From contig JAHEET010000009.1 in assembly GCA_024640565.1 (NCBI GenBank), positions 1 to 64,000 on the forward strand: a stretch of 64,000 bases of DNA, in the 5' to 3' direction. Numbering within the stretch: the first letter of the stretch is position 1; the number at the start of each line of letters is the position of its first letter. Source of the DNA: Flavobacteriaceae bacterium. Its GTDB lineage: Bacteria; Bacteroidota; Bacteroidia; Flavobacteriales; Flavobacteriaceae. Positions 1 through 10,494 of the stretch are shown here, piece after piece. The translations under genes were made by a program, and so were the position numbers. The notes beneath the pieces are model-generated. The model saw only the letters and a program-made list of their open reading frames with translations, had not been told where the DNA came from and did no database searches.

Positions 1-3000
1 GTTGATGTTCTCACCGTCATTGGAGGAACCTGAATCAAAATCATCACACAATGAAAGCGGTTGTGCCAAGTTGTTTGCAGTAGGAACTCGGTCTACTTGT
101 AAAAAGATATTTGCAGTTCCAAAGCAAGCGTTGCTATTTTCATCCGTTATTTTTACATAAATGGTTTGGTTGTTTGCAAAACTTGGATCGTTGTTGTTTC
201 TATGATTTGCGATTTGACTGTTGATGTCATTTGCATTACTCGCTCTGTCTAGTTCTGATTCATAATATGAGACGCTTAAATTGGGTCTGGTTGCTATAGG
301 GTAGAAACTCTTTATTTCATCCGTAGCAGTGCTAAAGTCAAAAGTAGCAATTCCATCCGTATCATCATTATTGGCATTGTCGTTCCCATCCATATCTAAG
401 AAATCATCACAGACGGTATAGGTTTTGTTATAAGCTAAATCGGCACTAAAATTAATGGTAATATTAATTTTTCCAATACGGTAACAACCTTGATCAGAAA
501 AGACCCGAACCCAAGCTTCTCCTGTTCCAGTAACAGGATAGGTTTGTAAATCTGTTCCTGTAATTTCAGAGGTTCCAGCATTGGCATCAGCTTCTGTGGC
601 ATAAAATTCAAAAACTTCACCATTTGCAATGTAATTCGGGGAGAGCATCGACATAGCGTCTGTTAAAATAACAGTGGTACTAAGGTCTAGATCATTGTGG
701 CATTGAATAAATTCAGCTGGATTTGTTAAGGTTGGTAAGGGGTCTACTTTTACTTCAAAAGAAGTAAATGTACTGCCCATACTGTCATCGGCAGCGATAA
801 AACAATCTGGATTGTTTCTGTTTTCAATACGAACAAATACATTTTGGGTGTCTGTTACTGTATAGGGAACTGTTTTATCAATCACATCGGTTGTTGCACT
901 TGTTTGGGCACCCACAGAAGTTGTATGGTAAGAAATTGAAAAATCCAAATTCGAATTTGTCAAGCCCAATATTTCATTGTCTTTGGTGTTTAGTAAAAAA
1001 CTAGTCGTAGTTAAGTCTGAGTTAGAACCACTTAATTCATCATCACAAAGGCGATAAATTGTGGGTTGATTTGGACTAGGAACATCATTTACATTGATGG
1101 TAAATGCGACAATATCGCTACATGCTGAATTTGCATTGTTTTGAATTCGTACATAGATTGTTTCTTGAGTGAAAGCAGTTGTATTGGTGTAACTTGAACT
1201 GCTAATATTTGTGCCTGCTACATTTGCTTGCGCATCGGCAAGGCTTGTAAAATAGCGCACTTCGTATTCAGTATCCGATTGGGTACCTAGCACTTGCGGA
1301 GTGATGTCTGTGTCAAAATCAAAAGCATGGAATCCATCTCGATCTGCGTCACAGATTTCGATATTTGTTGGCGTATTTGCAATAGGGTTGTCAAAAACTT
1401 GAATGGTGAATTCTTCAATATCGCTACAGGAAGTGTTTGCATTATTTTGAATTCTAACAAAGATTGATTCAATTCCAAATGCGCTTGTGTTTGTATAACT
1501 TGTGTCGTCTAAATTTGTGCCTGCAATATTATCCTGCGCTGCAGTAAGGCTCGAGAAATAAGAAACCGTAAAATTTGCATCCGATTGAGTTCCTAGGACT
1601 TGAGGTGTAATATCGACATCAAAGTTAAAAGTATGAAACCCATCGCTGTCAATATCACAAATTTCAATATCTAAAGGGTCATTTGCAGTGGGAGAATCAA
1701 ACACTTGAATGGTAAAATCTACAATATTTCCACAGCTTGTGTTGTTTCTATTTTGAATTCTAGCGAAGATCGTTTCTAGTGTAAAGGCAGCAGCGTTTGT
1801 GTAGCTACTTCCATTAATATTGCTTCCTGCTACATTTGCTTGCGCATCGGCAAGGCTTGTAAAATAGCGCACTTCGTATTCAGTATCCGATTGGGTACCT
1901 AACACTTGCGGAGTGATGTCTGTGTCAAAATCAAAAGCATGGAATCCATCTCGATCTGCGTCACAGATTTCGATATTTGTTGGCGTATTTGCAATGGGTT
2001 CATCAATTACGTCAATGGTAAATTCGATGGTATTGAAACAGCTTGTATTGGCGTTGTTTTGAATTCTAGCAAAGATAGATTCAACAGAAAATGCAGTTGT
2101 GTTTGTGTAGTTGGTATCGTCCAAATTTGTGCCTGCGATATTGTCCTGAGCAGCAACCAAACTTTTGAAATAAAGGACCTCATAGTCCGTGTCGGATTGA
2201 CCATTTAAAATAAGTGGTGTGATAGCTGCCTTAAAATTAAATGTATGGAATCCATCTCCATTGTCATCACAAATCACAAGATTTCCAGGGTCGTTGGCCG
2301 TAGGTTCATCAAATACTTGAATGGTAAATTCGACAATTTCCGCACAGTCTTCTACACCGATGTTTTGGATTCTAGCGAAGATCGTTTCTAGTGTAAAGGC
2401 AGCAGTGTTTGTGAAGCTGCTCCCACTAATATTGCTTCCTGCTACATTTGCTTGTGCATCGGCAAGGCTTGTAAAATAGCGTACTTCGAAATCAGTGTCC
2501 GATTGAGTGCCCAACACTTGCGGAGTAATATCGGTATCAAAATCAAAAGCATGAAATCCATCTCGATCTGGGTCACAGATTTCGAGATTATCTGGAGTGG
2601 TAGCAGTCGGAACGTCAAAGAAGGTGATTTCTACTTCATCTTGTCCAATATTTCCGTCAGTATCCGTAACAATTGCCTTATATATTCCAGAGACATTGTT
2701 TGTAATATTTAAAGTAGCGCTTGTTTCTCCAGCAAGAGTATTGAACCCAGAGCCAGTATCCAATTGCCATTCGTAAGTATCTACAGTTCCGGTAGTTGGA
2801 GTTGCATCTAATTCAACATCTGTTCCAACACATACATCTTGATCTAACCCCAATTCACCTACCACAATGGTACAATCTGTGACACCAGCACCGGCCTCTC
2901 CAAAATTAGTTTGAACTAGTTTGATAAAACCCTCAGCGTTCGAAAAGTTTGTTACCAACAATACATAGTAATCACCGGCATTTGCATTTGGAATTCTAAA

Positions 3001-3474
3001 AGTTTCTATAAATCGACTTGAATAACTACAATCAATAACATTTGACATGTCTTGATTGTCAATATAGTAGTTGTTGAGTACTCCGGATTCAGAAGTGTTA
3101 CTCTGACCAATTCCTGCATTGTACTCCAAACTAGAACAGTTATTCTCAGCAGTACGGAAAGGCCCCCATGCAATAAAATCAACATCCAAGTCGGTTCCGT
3201 TTGGATTTCCATCTACATCAAATGAGCTATTTTGAATAATATCAAATTCTAATGAGCCCGTTTGATCAATTTTTATAAAAAACCAAGCCTGATTTGGTGT
3301 TTGTCCTAAACATCCGATGGTTCCACCATCTGGAGATCCTGTTACGTTTGGAAATATTTTAACACCGTTTTCATCAGAACAAGAAGGTTCAGCACCTTCA
3401 CAATTGGAAGCACCGTTTTGTGAAAAGGCCGTTGCAAAAGATAAAATTATAAGTAGCGTAAGAAGTTTTTTCAT
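1..3474 (-). CDS. Giant secreted repeat adhesin, 5' part (runs off left edge)
   Basis: The reading frame is open from the ATG at 3474 to the window edge, 1158 codons, so the C-terminus is missing. Residues 1-19 form a signal peptide ending in AFSQ. The next ~200 residues resemble the N-terminal domain of gliding-motility-associated proteins (aromatic-rich beta strands, GDYYVLLVTNFS). An Ig/PKD-like domain follows (LGLDQDVCVG, YEWQLDTGSG), then five exact 102-residue repeats each opening with a CDxDxDGFHxF motif, then diverged repeats. The acidic DxDxDG loop looks calcium-binding. In flavobacteria such proteins usually end in a type IX secretion sorting domain (CHU_C/type B), which cannot be seen here. 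Likely role, inferred: cell-surface adhesion or gliding. It is transcribed away from marR. Family assignment is confident; the specific function is unknown. Confidence 0.85.
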   Translation of the reverse strand, partial: MKKLLTLLIILSFATAFSQNGASNCEGAEPSCSDENGVKIFPNVTGSPDGGTIGCLGQTPNQAWFFIKIDQTGSLEFDIIQNSSFDVDGNPNGTDLDVDFIAWGPFRTAENNCSSLEYNAGIGQSNTSESGVLNNYYIDNQDMSNVIDCSYSSRFIETFRIPNANAGDYYVLLVTNFSNAEGFIKLVQTNFGEAGAGVTDCTIVVGELGLDQDVCVGTDVELDATPTTGTVDTYEWQLDTGSGFNTLAGETSATLNITNNVSGIYKAIVTDTDGNIGQDEVEITFFDVPTATTPDNLEICDPDRDGFHAFDFDTDITPQVLGTQSDTDFEVRYFTSLADAQANVAGSNISGSSFTNTAAFTLETIFARIQNIGVEDCAEIVEFTIQVFDEPTANDPGNLVICDDNGDGFHTFNFKAAITPLILNGQSDTDYEVLYFKSLVAAQDNIAGTNLDDTNYTNTTAFSVESIFARIQNNANTSCFNTIEFTIDVIDEPIANTPTNIEICDADRDGFHAFDFDTDITPQVLGTQSDTEYEVRYFTSLADAQANVAGSNINGSSYTNAAAFTLETIFARIQNRNNTSCGNIVDFTIQVFDSPTANDPLDIEICDIDSDGFHTFNFDVDITPQVLGTQSDANFTVSYFSSLTAAQDNIAGTNLDDTSYTNTSAFGIESIFVRIQNNANTSCSDIEEFTIQVFDNPIANTPTNIEICDADRDGFHAFDFDTDITPQVLGTQSDTEYEVRYFTSLADAQANVAGTNISSSSYTNTTAFTQETIYVRIQNNANSACSDIVAFTINVNDVPSPNQPTIYRLCDDELSGSNSDLTTTSFLLNTKDNEILGLTNSNLDFSISYHTTSVGAQTSATTDVIDKTVPYTVTDTQNVFVRIENRNNPDCFIAADDSMGSTFTSFEVKVDPLPTLTNPAEFIQCHNDLDLSTTVILTDAMSMLSPNYIANGEVFEFYATEADANAGTSEITGTDLQTYPVTGTGEAWVRVFSDQGCYRIGKINITINFSADLAYNKTYTVCDDFLDMDGNDNANNDDTDGIATFDFSTATDEIKSFYPIATRPNLSVSYYESELDRASNANDINSQIANHRNNNDPSFANNQTIYVKITDENSNACFGTANIFLQVDRVPTANNLAQPLSLCDDFDSGSSNDGENIN
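1054..2583 (-). repeat. Five tandem 306-bp coding repeats
   Basis: Within the adhesin gene, units begin exactly at 2583, 2277, 1971, 1665 and 1359 on the minus strand; a diverged sixth starts at 1053. Each encodes 102 residues: ICDxDxDGFH, ITPQVLGTQSD, a YF.SL..AQ.N.AG stretch, an E(S/T)IFARIQN strand with a nearby Cys, then FTIxVxD. Units 1, 3 and 5 resemble each other more than they resemble 2 and 4, so the array is built of 612-bp dimers. Confidence 0.9.
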
Positions 3475-3530
3475 GGTAAAAAGTACATGTTGTATCTGCT
3501 AAAATAAGAATATTATGAAATGAACAATAT

Positions 3531-3538
3531 CAAAATTA
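3531..3538 (-). promoter_or_regulatory. Candidate -7 box for adhesin gene
   Basis: On the minus strand this reads TAATTTTG, matching the Bacteroidota -7 consensus TAnnTTTG, about 57 nt before the ATG at 3474. No convincing -33 element was found, so the call is tentative. Confidence 0.35.
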
Positions 3539-3591
3539 ACAATTTATTAAAAGAGTTGTAAAACAAATTAATTGTATTTAAAATAGATTCC

Positions 3592-3623
3592 TTGGAAAAT
3601 AAGTAAACAATACTGTATTTTTG
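3592..3623 (+). promoter_or_regulatory. Candidate promoter of marR-pirin
   Basis: TTG at 3592-3594 is followed after 21 nt by TATTTTTG at 3616-3623, fitting the Bacteroidota TTG-N(17-23)-TAnnTTTG arrangement. This leaves a ~135-nt leader before the preferred marR start. The rest of the 3475-3765 intergenic stretch shows nothing else recognisable. Confidence 0.5.
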
Positions 3624-3765
3624 CCAAGTGTTTCAAAAAAATAAAGACTAAAAATCGGTTAAATGATAAGCAAACAGACAGCTTTACGAGCTCTCAAAAT
3701 GTAGGTGTACTGTTTTTGAATGAATGCAATACAATGGTGAAAAATTTAATGATAAAAGGGTAGTT

Positions 3766-4203
3766 ATGGGGAATATTGGTACAGACATTCAGTCTCAGTT
3801 TGAATCTGAAAAAATAAAAGCACTCGTCAACATAAAATATACCGCAAGTTGGTTAAATAGCAAAGAGAATGATTTTTTTAAACCCTATGGAATCTCACCT
3901 CAGCAGTACAATATTTTGAGAATTTTAAGAGGTGCAAAAAAAGAAATCAAGGTACAACTCATTAAAAGTAGGATGATAGAACGTGCACCAAATGCCACCC
4001 GTTTGATGGATAAGTTGTGTGAAAAAGAATTGATAAAAAGAACACGCTGTAAAGAAGATCGAAGGGTTGTTTATGTAGCCATTACCAAAACAGGTTTGTC
4101 TCTATTAACCAAGATTGATTTGCATGGAAATATTTCCTTTTTAGATAAATTATCCGAAGAAGAAGCCGCAGTTTTAAGTGATTTATTAGATAAGATCAGA
4201 TAA
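3766..4203 (+). CDS. MarR-family transcriptional regulator
   Basis: Winged-helix DNA-binding regulator of ~145 residues, the usual MarR size. The central stretch YGISPQQYNILRILRG, the recognition-helix region ERAPNATRLMDKL and the wing KRTRCKEDRRVVYVAIT are typical. I chose the ATG at 3766 (MGNIGTDIQ), because flavobacterial relatives begin this way; an in-frame ATG at 3724 would add 14 unusual residues. The pirin gene follows after 26 bp, so the two are probably co-transcribed, and the regulator may control itself and pirin. The ligand is unknown; the pairing with pirin hints at redox or aromatic compounds but this is inference. Proteins of this family bind short palindromes. Confidence 0.85.
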   Translation: MGNIGTDIQSQFESEKIKALVNIKYTASWLNSKENDFFKPYGISPQQYNILRILRGAKKEIKVQLIKSRMIERAPNATRLMDKLCEKELIKRTRCKEDRRVVYVAITKTGLSLLTKIDLHGNISFLDKLSEEEAAVLSDLLDKIR

Positions 4204-4229
4204 AAATATCCTCCCCAAAAAAAAATAAA

Positions 4230-5099
4230 ATGAACACACTCAAATCCATACAGCATTGCATTGCGAGCCCCTTTGTAAATATGGGTCCCATTCGATTGCG
4301 ACAACCTTTACCCTCAGCAGGAGTTGAAAATGTAGATCCATTCATCTTGTTACATCATTATGGGCCTTATGTTATTTCAGAATTTAACAATCCGTTTGAT
4401 TTAGGGCCGCATCCACACAGAGGTTTTGAGCCCATTACATTGCTTTTTAAAGGCGAACAATTTCACAGAGATTCTCTTGGAAATGAGATGGTTGTAAAGG
4501 CAGGTGGCGTTCAATGGACTACCGCAGGACACGGAATTGTACATGCAGAAGCACCTACCAAAGAATTTGTTCAACGAGGCGGTGAGTTGGAAGGTATTCA
4601 GTTGTGGTTAAATTTACCTGCAAAGGATAAATTAATGCCTCCAAATTATCAACATTTAGAAGCAGCTCAAATTCCAAAATTAGTATCAGAAGACCAAAAA
4701 GTGCAATTAAATATAATTGCAGGAAGTCAAAAAGAGCAAACCGGATTGATCAAAACTCAAACAGCGGTGAATGTTTTTTCAGCTTTCGCAGAAGAAAATG
4801 GAACACTTGAAGTTGAAATTCCACAGCACCACCAGTCGTTGCTTTATGTTTTGGAGGGGTCCGTTTTAGTAAACGATACTACCGTTTTACAAAAGGGTGA
4901 AAATCAAATGATTGTTTTTAATCAAGATGGAAATTCAATTCAATTCGAAGCAAAAACCGCTAGTACAATTTTAATCTTATCGGGTGAGCCAATTCTTGAG
5001 AAAGTGACGCAATATGGCCCTTTTGTTATGAATACGCAAACTGAAATATTAGAAGCAATGCGTGATTATCAACAAGGTAAAATGGGATATTTGTACTAA
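4230..5099 (+). CDS. Pirin family protein (bicupin)
   Basis: 289 residues, the normal pirin length. The N-terminal cupin carries the conserved GPHPHRGFE and GHGIVHAE motifs, which supply the three His and one Glu metal ligands in characterised pirins. The C-terminal half has the second, less conserved cupin (LLYVLEGSVLVND). Some pirins oxidise flavonoids such as quercetin, others act as redox-sensing partners; the sequence does not decide which. It lies 26 bp downstream of a MarR regulator in a probable two-gene operon, closed by a weak hairpin with a T-run just after the stop codon. Confidence 0.9.
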   Translation: MNTLKSIQHCIASPFVNMGPIRLRQPLPSAGVENVDPFILLHHYGPYVISEFNNPFDLGPHPHRGFEPITLLFKGEQFHRDSLGNEMVVKAGGVQWTTAGHGIVHAEAPTKEFVQRGGELEGIQLWLNLPAKDKLMPPNYQHLEAAQIPKLVSEDQKVQLNIIAGSQKEQTGLIKTQTAVNVFSAFAEENGTLEVEIPQHHQSLLYVLEGSVLVNDTTVLQKGENQMIVFNQDGNSIQFEAKTASTILILSGEPILEKVTQYGPFVMNTQTEILEAMRDYQQGKMGYLY

Positions 5100-5102
5100 G
5101 GC

Positions 5103-5125
5103 GGAAACCAAATTTCCTTTTTTTT
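5103..5125 (+). terminator. Weak terminator after pirin
   Basis: A 5-bp stem GGAAA/TTTCC with a 5-nt loop is followed directly by eight T, 4 nt past the pirin stop. The stem is short and AT-rich, so termination may be partial. Confidence 0.5.
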
Positions 5126-5233
5126 GCAACTTGCTTTTCAAAGAATGCTAATTTAAGTTGCTTTTAAGAACGATTTATAGTTCGATTTTTTCCATTCATT
5201 TTTTCATTCAAGAAATAAAAGGTATCTTGCTAA

Positions 5234-5253
5234 TTGTTATGCATGCATAACAA
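5234..5253. promoter_or_regulatory. 20-bp perfect palindrome before fadH-like gene
   Basis: Positions 5234-5253 form a spacer-free perfect palindrome with GCATGC at its centre and TTGTTA/TAACAA arms, ending 17 nt upstream of the ATG at 5271. Its length and position suit a repressor operator (MarR or TetR type) overlapping the transcription start. The cognate regulator is not identified; the MarR gene 1.5 kb upstream is one candidate. Confidence 0.55.
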
Positions 5254-5264
5254 ATTTAACTTGA

Positions 5265-7295
<2,031 letters not shown>

Positions 7296-7359
7296 ATTTT
7301 TAATTACTTTTACGGAACAATTTTATTTTTATAGATAAAGCGCTCTAGATCTCAAAACC

Positions 7360-7905
7360 ATGAAAAAAACAATCCTATTACTTTTAGTGTTTCAAAGTTT
7401 TTTACTGATTGCTCAGGAACCTCCTAAAATGTTAAAATACAATGCCAAAAATGCAGCAAATATTTTTTATTACAACATAGATGAAATACCAAAAAAAATA
7501 AAGGTAAAAAGTGAAGCATTAAAAAAAATCACCATCAAAGAACTCCGAAATTACAATAGTAAAATCAAAAACATTTCTTTTTTAAACTTTCAAGAGTTAC
7601 GCGAATTGGAAGTCTTGGTCAACACAATTGGAGAACAATCTAGAACCAATCCAGATCTCAGAAGAAGGCTTCGTAAAAATATAGAATTGGTGATTTTACC
7701 TATCAGAGATTCTGTTGCAAAATTTGAAGAAACTGTTAATAGCGCTTTCAAAAATGTTTTCTCAAAAAAACAGTACAAGAAGTGGATAAAGTATCAGAAA
7801 AATGTCAAAAGAGAATTGTTGCCAAAACGTCCTAGAAACACCAGTGCTAGAACACCTAGTAATGGTATGGGAAGAGGGGGTAGAGGAAGAAATCGAAGAT
7901 TTTAA
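7360..7905 (+). CDS. Secreted basic protein of unknown function
   Basis: 181 residues. A signal peptide (MKKTILLLLVFQSF...IAQ) precedes a lysine-rich, mostly helical body and a C-terminal tail dominated by Arg and Gly (GMGRGGRGRNRRF). The helical middle contains ELRRL-type segments somewhat like the Spy/LTXXQ family (FKNVFSKKQYKKWIKYQ), which would place it in the periplasm, but I would not assign it. It sits between the fadH-like gene and the small membrane gene upstream of ettA, with 64 bp on the left and 66 bp on the right, so operon membership is unclear. Confidence 0.6.
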   Translation: MKKTILLLLVFQSFLLIAQEPPKMLKYNAKNAANIFYYNIDEIPKKIKVKSEALKKITIKELRNYNSKIKNISFLNFQELRELEVLVNTIGEQSRTNPDLRRRLRKNIELVILPIRDSVAKFEETVNSAFKNVFSKKQYKKWIKYQKNVKRELLPKRPRNTSARTPSNGMGRGGRGRNRRF

Positions 7906-7971
7906 AAATAGAATGATTTGATTTTTAAGTTCTAATAAAAAAACAATATTTTACACTAAAAAATAAAGAAA

Positions 7972-8151
7972 ATGATGAACAAAAATACAGTCCTTTCGTG
8001 GGCAACTCTTATAATGATAATTGTAGGATTGGGTTTAATAGCTTTAGGACTTCTTAAGTATAGAGAAGTATCAGCTTGGGGCTTCGGTGCTGTTGGTGGT
8101 GGTTTTTTTGCCATTGCATGGGTTTTTAATGCATTGAAAGGAAGAGTATAA
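7972..8151 (+). CDS. Small membrane protein, CAL67264-type
   Basis: 59 residues starting MMNKNTVLSWATLIM; the second ATG at 7975 may be the true start. Two hydrophobic helices (about residues 9-28 and 36-54) are separated by KYREVSAWGFG, so it is a two-pass inner-membrane hairpin protein. It ends with the conserved FNALKGRV. I recognise it as the small flavobacterial membrane family named after CAL67264, which I recall sitting next to ettA; here ettA starts 32 bp downstream. A-rich sequence precedes the start. Function unknown. Confidence 0.75.
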   Translation: MMNKNTVLSWATLIMIIVGLGLIALGLLKYREVSAWGFGAVGGGFFAIAWVFNALKGRV

Positions 8152-8183
8152 GTATTCAAGGTTAAATTTTACATTCATATAAA

Positions 8184-9875
8184 ATGTCAGACGATAAAAA
8201 AGTAATTTTCTCGATGAATAAGGTTTCAAAAACCTATCAATCTACCGGGAAACAAGTATTAAAGGATATCTATTTAAGTTTTTTTTATGGAGCAAAAATT
8301 GGAATTCTTGGTTTAAACGGGTCCGGTAAATCTACCCTGTTAAAAATTATAGCTGGTGCAGAGAAAAATTTTCAAGGAGAGGTTACTTTTTCTCCTGGAT
8401 ATCGTGTTGGTTATTTAGAACAAGAGCCACAGTTAGACCCAGAAAAAACAGTTCTAGAAATTGTAAAAGAAGGGGTTGCTGAAACTGTTGCAATATTAGA
8501 GGAGTACAACAAAATTAATGACATGTTTGGCTTGGAAGAAGTCTATTCTGATGCAGATAAGATGGAGAAACTAATGAACCAACAAGCAGAGTTGCAAGAT
8601 AAAATTGACGCAGCAAATGCCTGGGAATTAGACACCAAATTAGAGATTGCCATGGATGCTTTAAGAACACCAGATTCAGACAAGAAAATTGCTGTTTTAT
8701 CGGGTGGAGAAAAAAGACGTGTTGCCCTTTGTAGATTGTTGTTGCAAGAGCCAGAAATTCTATTATTAGATGAGCCTACCAATCATTTAGATGCAGAATC
8801 GGTGCATTGGTTAGAGCATCATTTGGCTCAATACAAAGGTACTGTAATCGCAGTAACTCATGATCGATATTTCTTGGACAATGTAGCAGGATGGATCTTA
8901 GAATTGGATCGGGGAGAAGGGATTCCTTGGAAAGGAAATTATTCTTCTTGGTTGGATCAAAAATCGCAAAGAATGGCAAAAGAAAGCAAGAGTGCTTCTA
9001 AGCGCCAGAAAACATTGGAGCGAGAATTGGAGTGGGTTCGTCAAGGAGCAAAAGGACGTCAAACAAAGCAAAAAGCACGTTTGAAGAATTATGACAAATT
9101 GATGAGTCAAGATCAAAAGCAAGTAGATGAAAAGCTGGAAATATACATTCCCAATGGTCCTCGTTTGGGAACCAATGTCATTGAAGCCGCAGGGGTCTCG
9201 AAAGCCTATGGAGATAAATTACTGTATGAAAATCTAGAATTTAATTTACCCCAAGCTGGAATTGTTGGGATTATTGGTCCAAACGGAGCAGGAAAAACAA
9301 CTATTTTTAAAATGATCATGGGAGAAGAGCATCCAGATGGAGGAACATTTAAGCTAGGAGAAACCGCAAAATTGGCTTATGTAGATCAGGCTCACAGCAA
9401 TATTGATACTGAAAAGTCAATTTGGCAAAACTTTTCCGATGGGCAAGACTTAGTTATGATGGGGGGCAAGCAAGTAAATTCTCGTGCCTATTTAAGTCGT
9501 TTTAATTTTTCTGGAAGTGAGCAAAACAAAAAGGTTTCAACACTTTCTGGAGGAGAACGTAACCGTTTGCATTTGGCAATGACTCTCAAAGAAGAAGGAA
9601 ATGTATTGCTTTTGGATGAACCAACAAACGACTTGGATGTCAATACATTAAGAGCCTTGGAAGAAGGGCTAGAAAACTTTGCAGGCTGTGCAGTAGTAAT
9701 TAGTCATGATCGATGGTTTTTAGATAGAGTATGTACGCATATTCTAGCCTTTGAAGGAGACAGTCAAGTCTATTTTTTCGAAGGATCTTTTTCAGATTAT
9801 GAAGAAAATAAGAAAAAACGTTTGGGTGGTGATTTAATGCCGAAACGAATAAAATACAAGAAATTAATACGTTAA
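8184..9875 (+). CDS. ettA: Energy-dependent translational throttle protein EttA
   Basis: 563-residue ABC-F protein with two ATPase domains and no membrane segments. Walker A motifs are GLNGSGKST (residues 43-51) and GPNGAGKTT; signatures are LSGGEKRRVAL and LSGGERNRLHL; Walker B motifs read LLLDEPTNHLD and LLLDEPTNDLD. The inserted arm after the first Walker B and the lysine-rich P-site linker (RQKTLERELEWVRQGAKGRQTKQKARL) are typical of EttA. The protein binds the ribosomal E site and gates entry into elongation according to ADP/ATP level. A strong terminator lies 25 bp downstream. The preceding small membrane gene may be co-transcribed. Confidence 0.95.
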   Translation: MSDDKKVIFSMNKVSKTYQSTGKQVLKDIYLSFFYGAKIGILGLNGSGKSTLLKIIAGAEKNFQGEVTFSPGYRVGYLEQEPQLDPEKTVLEIVKEGVAETVAILEEYNKINDMFGLEEVYSDADKMEKLMNQQAELQDKIDAANAWELDTKLEIAMDALRTPDSDKKIAVLSGGEKRRVALCRLLLQEPEILLLDEPTNHLDAESVHWLEHHLAQYKGTVIAVTHDRYFLDNVAGWILELDRGEGIPWKGNYSSWLDQKSQRMAKESKSASKRQKTLERELEWVRQGAKGRQTKQKARLKNYDKLMSQDQKQVDEKLEIYIPNGPRLGTNVIEAAGVSKAYGDKLLYENLEFNLPQAGIVGIIGPNGAGKTTIFKMIMGEEHPDGGTFKLGETAKLAYVDQAHSNIDTEKSIWQNFSDGQDLVMMGGKQVNSRAYLSRFNFSGSEQNKKVSTLSGGERNRLHLAMTLKEEGNVLLLDEPTNDLDVNTLRALEEGLENFAGCAVVISHDRWFLDRVCTHILAFEGDSQVYFFEGSFSDYEENKKKRLGGDLMPKRIKYKKLIR

Positions 9876-9899
9876 TGTATTTTGATTTTATAAATTAGA

Positions 9900-9930
9900 C
9901 CCCCCACACAAAGAGATGGGGGTTTTTTAT
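9900..9930 (+). terminator. Rho-independent terminator after ettA
   Basis: CCCCCA at 9901-9906 pairs with TGGGGG at 9917-9922 around a 10-nt loop, followed by six T. It is one of the few GC-rich stems in the window. Confidence 0.85.
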
Positions 9931-10008
9931 TTTATGAAAATTACATAAAAAATAGGGATGCTGCATTCATTTAGAACAGGCAATCAAGTAAAAGAAAAGA
10001 ATATTTTT

Positions 10009-10491
10009 ATGATAAATGAAATAGCGAAAAACTTAGAACGTGGTATTCAATTGTTGAATTCAATTACAGACAGTGAGTACAGTGACGAAACACTTCCTCC
10101 CTATTTTTCTAGTATTGGTTGCAACATAAGGCATGTTTTAGATGCTTTTACAGCTATCATTAAGGGTTTTGAAAGTGGACATGTAGATTTTACGGATCGA
10201 AAAAGAAATACAATTTGTGAAAAGGAAACGAAAGAAGGAATTCGTTATATTGAAGAAACCATTCGAAAATTGCATGGGATTAAAAAGGAAGATTTTTCAA
10301 AAATAATTTCGGTGACTGATAATCTGGGAAACGGAGATATTACTATTAATTATACCTTAGAGAGTACTCTGGCCTATGCGCACTCGCATGCAATTCATCA
10401 TTTTGCAAGTGTTGGATTTTTGGTTCATCAATTAGGAATAGAATTGCAAGATGCCGATTTTGGATACAATCCTACCACACCCAAAAAGTAA
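10009..10491 (+). CDS. DinB-like four-helix metal-binding protein
   Basis: About 160 residues from the ATG at 10009 (MINEIAKNLERG). An in-frame ATG at 9958 would add 17 residues that do not look like the family. Helical throughout, with His in SIGCNIRHVLDAF and a HSHAIHHFA cluster near the C-terminus, the pattern of the DinB/YfiT metal site. DinB-fold proteins include thiol transferases and many of unknown substrate, so no activity is assigned. Its stop codon is 3 bp from the stop of the convergent DUF6695 gene, with no terminator visible between them. Confidence 0.7.
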   Translation: MINEIAKNLERGIQLLNSITDSEYSDETLPPYFSSIGCNIRHVLDAFTAIIKGFESGHVDFTDRKRNTICEKETKEGIRYIEETIRKLHGIKKEDFSKIISVTDNLGNGDITINYTLESTLAYAHSHAIHHFASVGFLVHQLGIELQDADFGYNPTTPKK

Positions 10492-10494
10492 TAT

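Noticed and set aside
1054..2583. Regular repeats that might be taken for a CRISPR or satellite array
   Set aside because: The period is 306 bp, units are continuous coding sequence with no spacers, and they translate to one protein.
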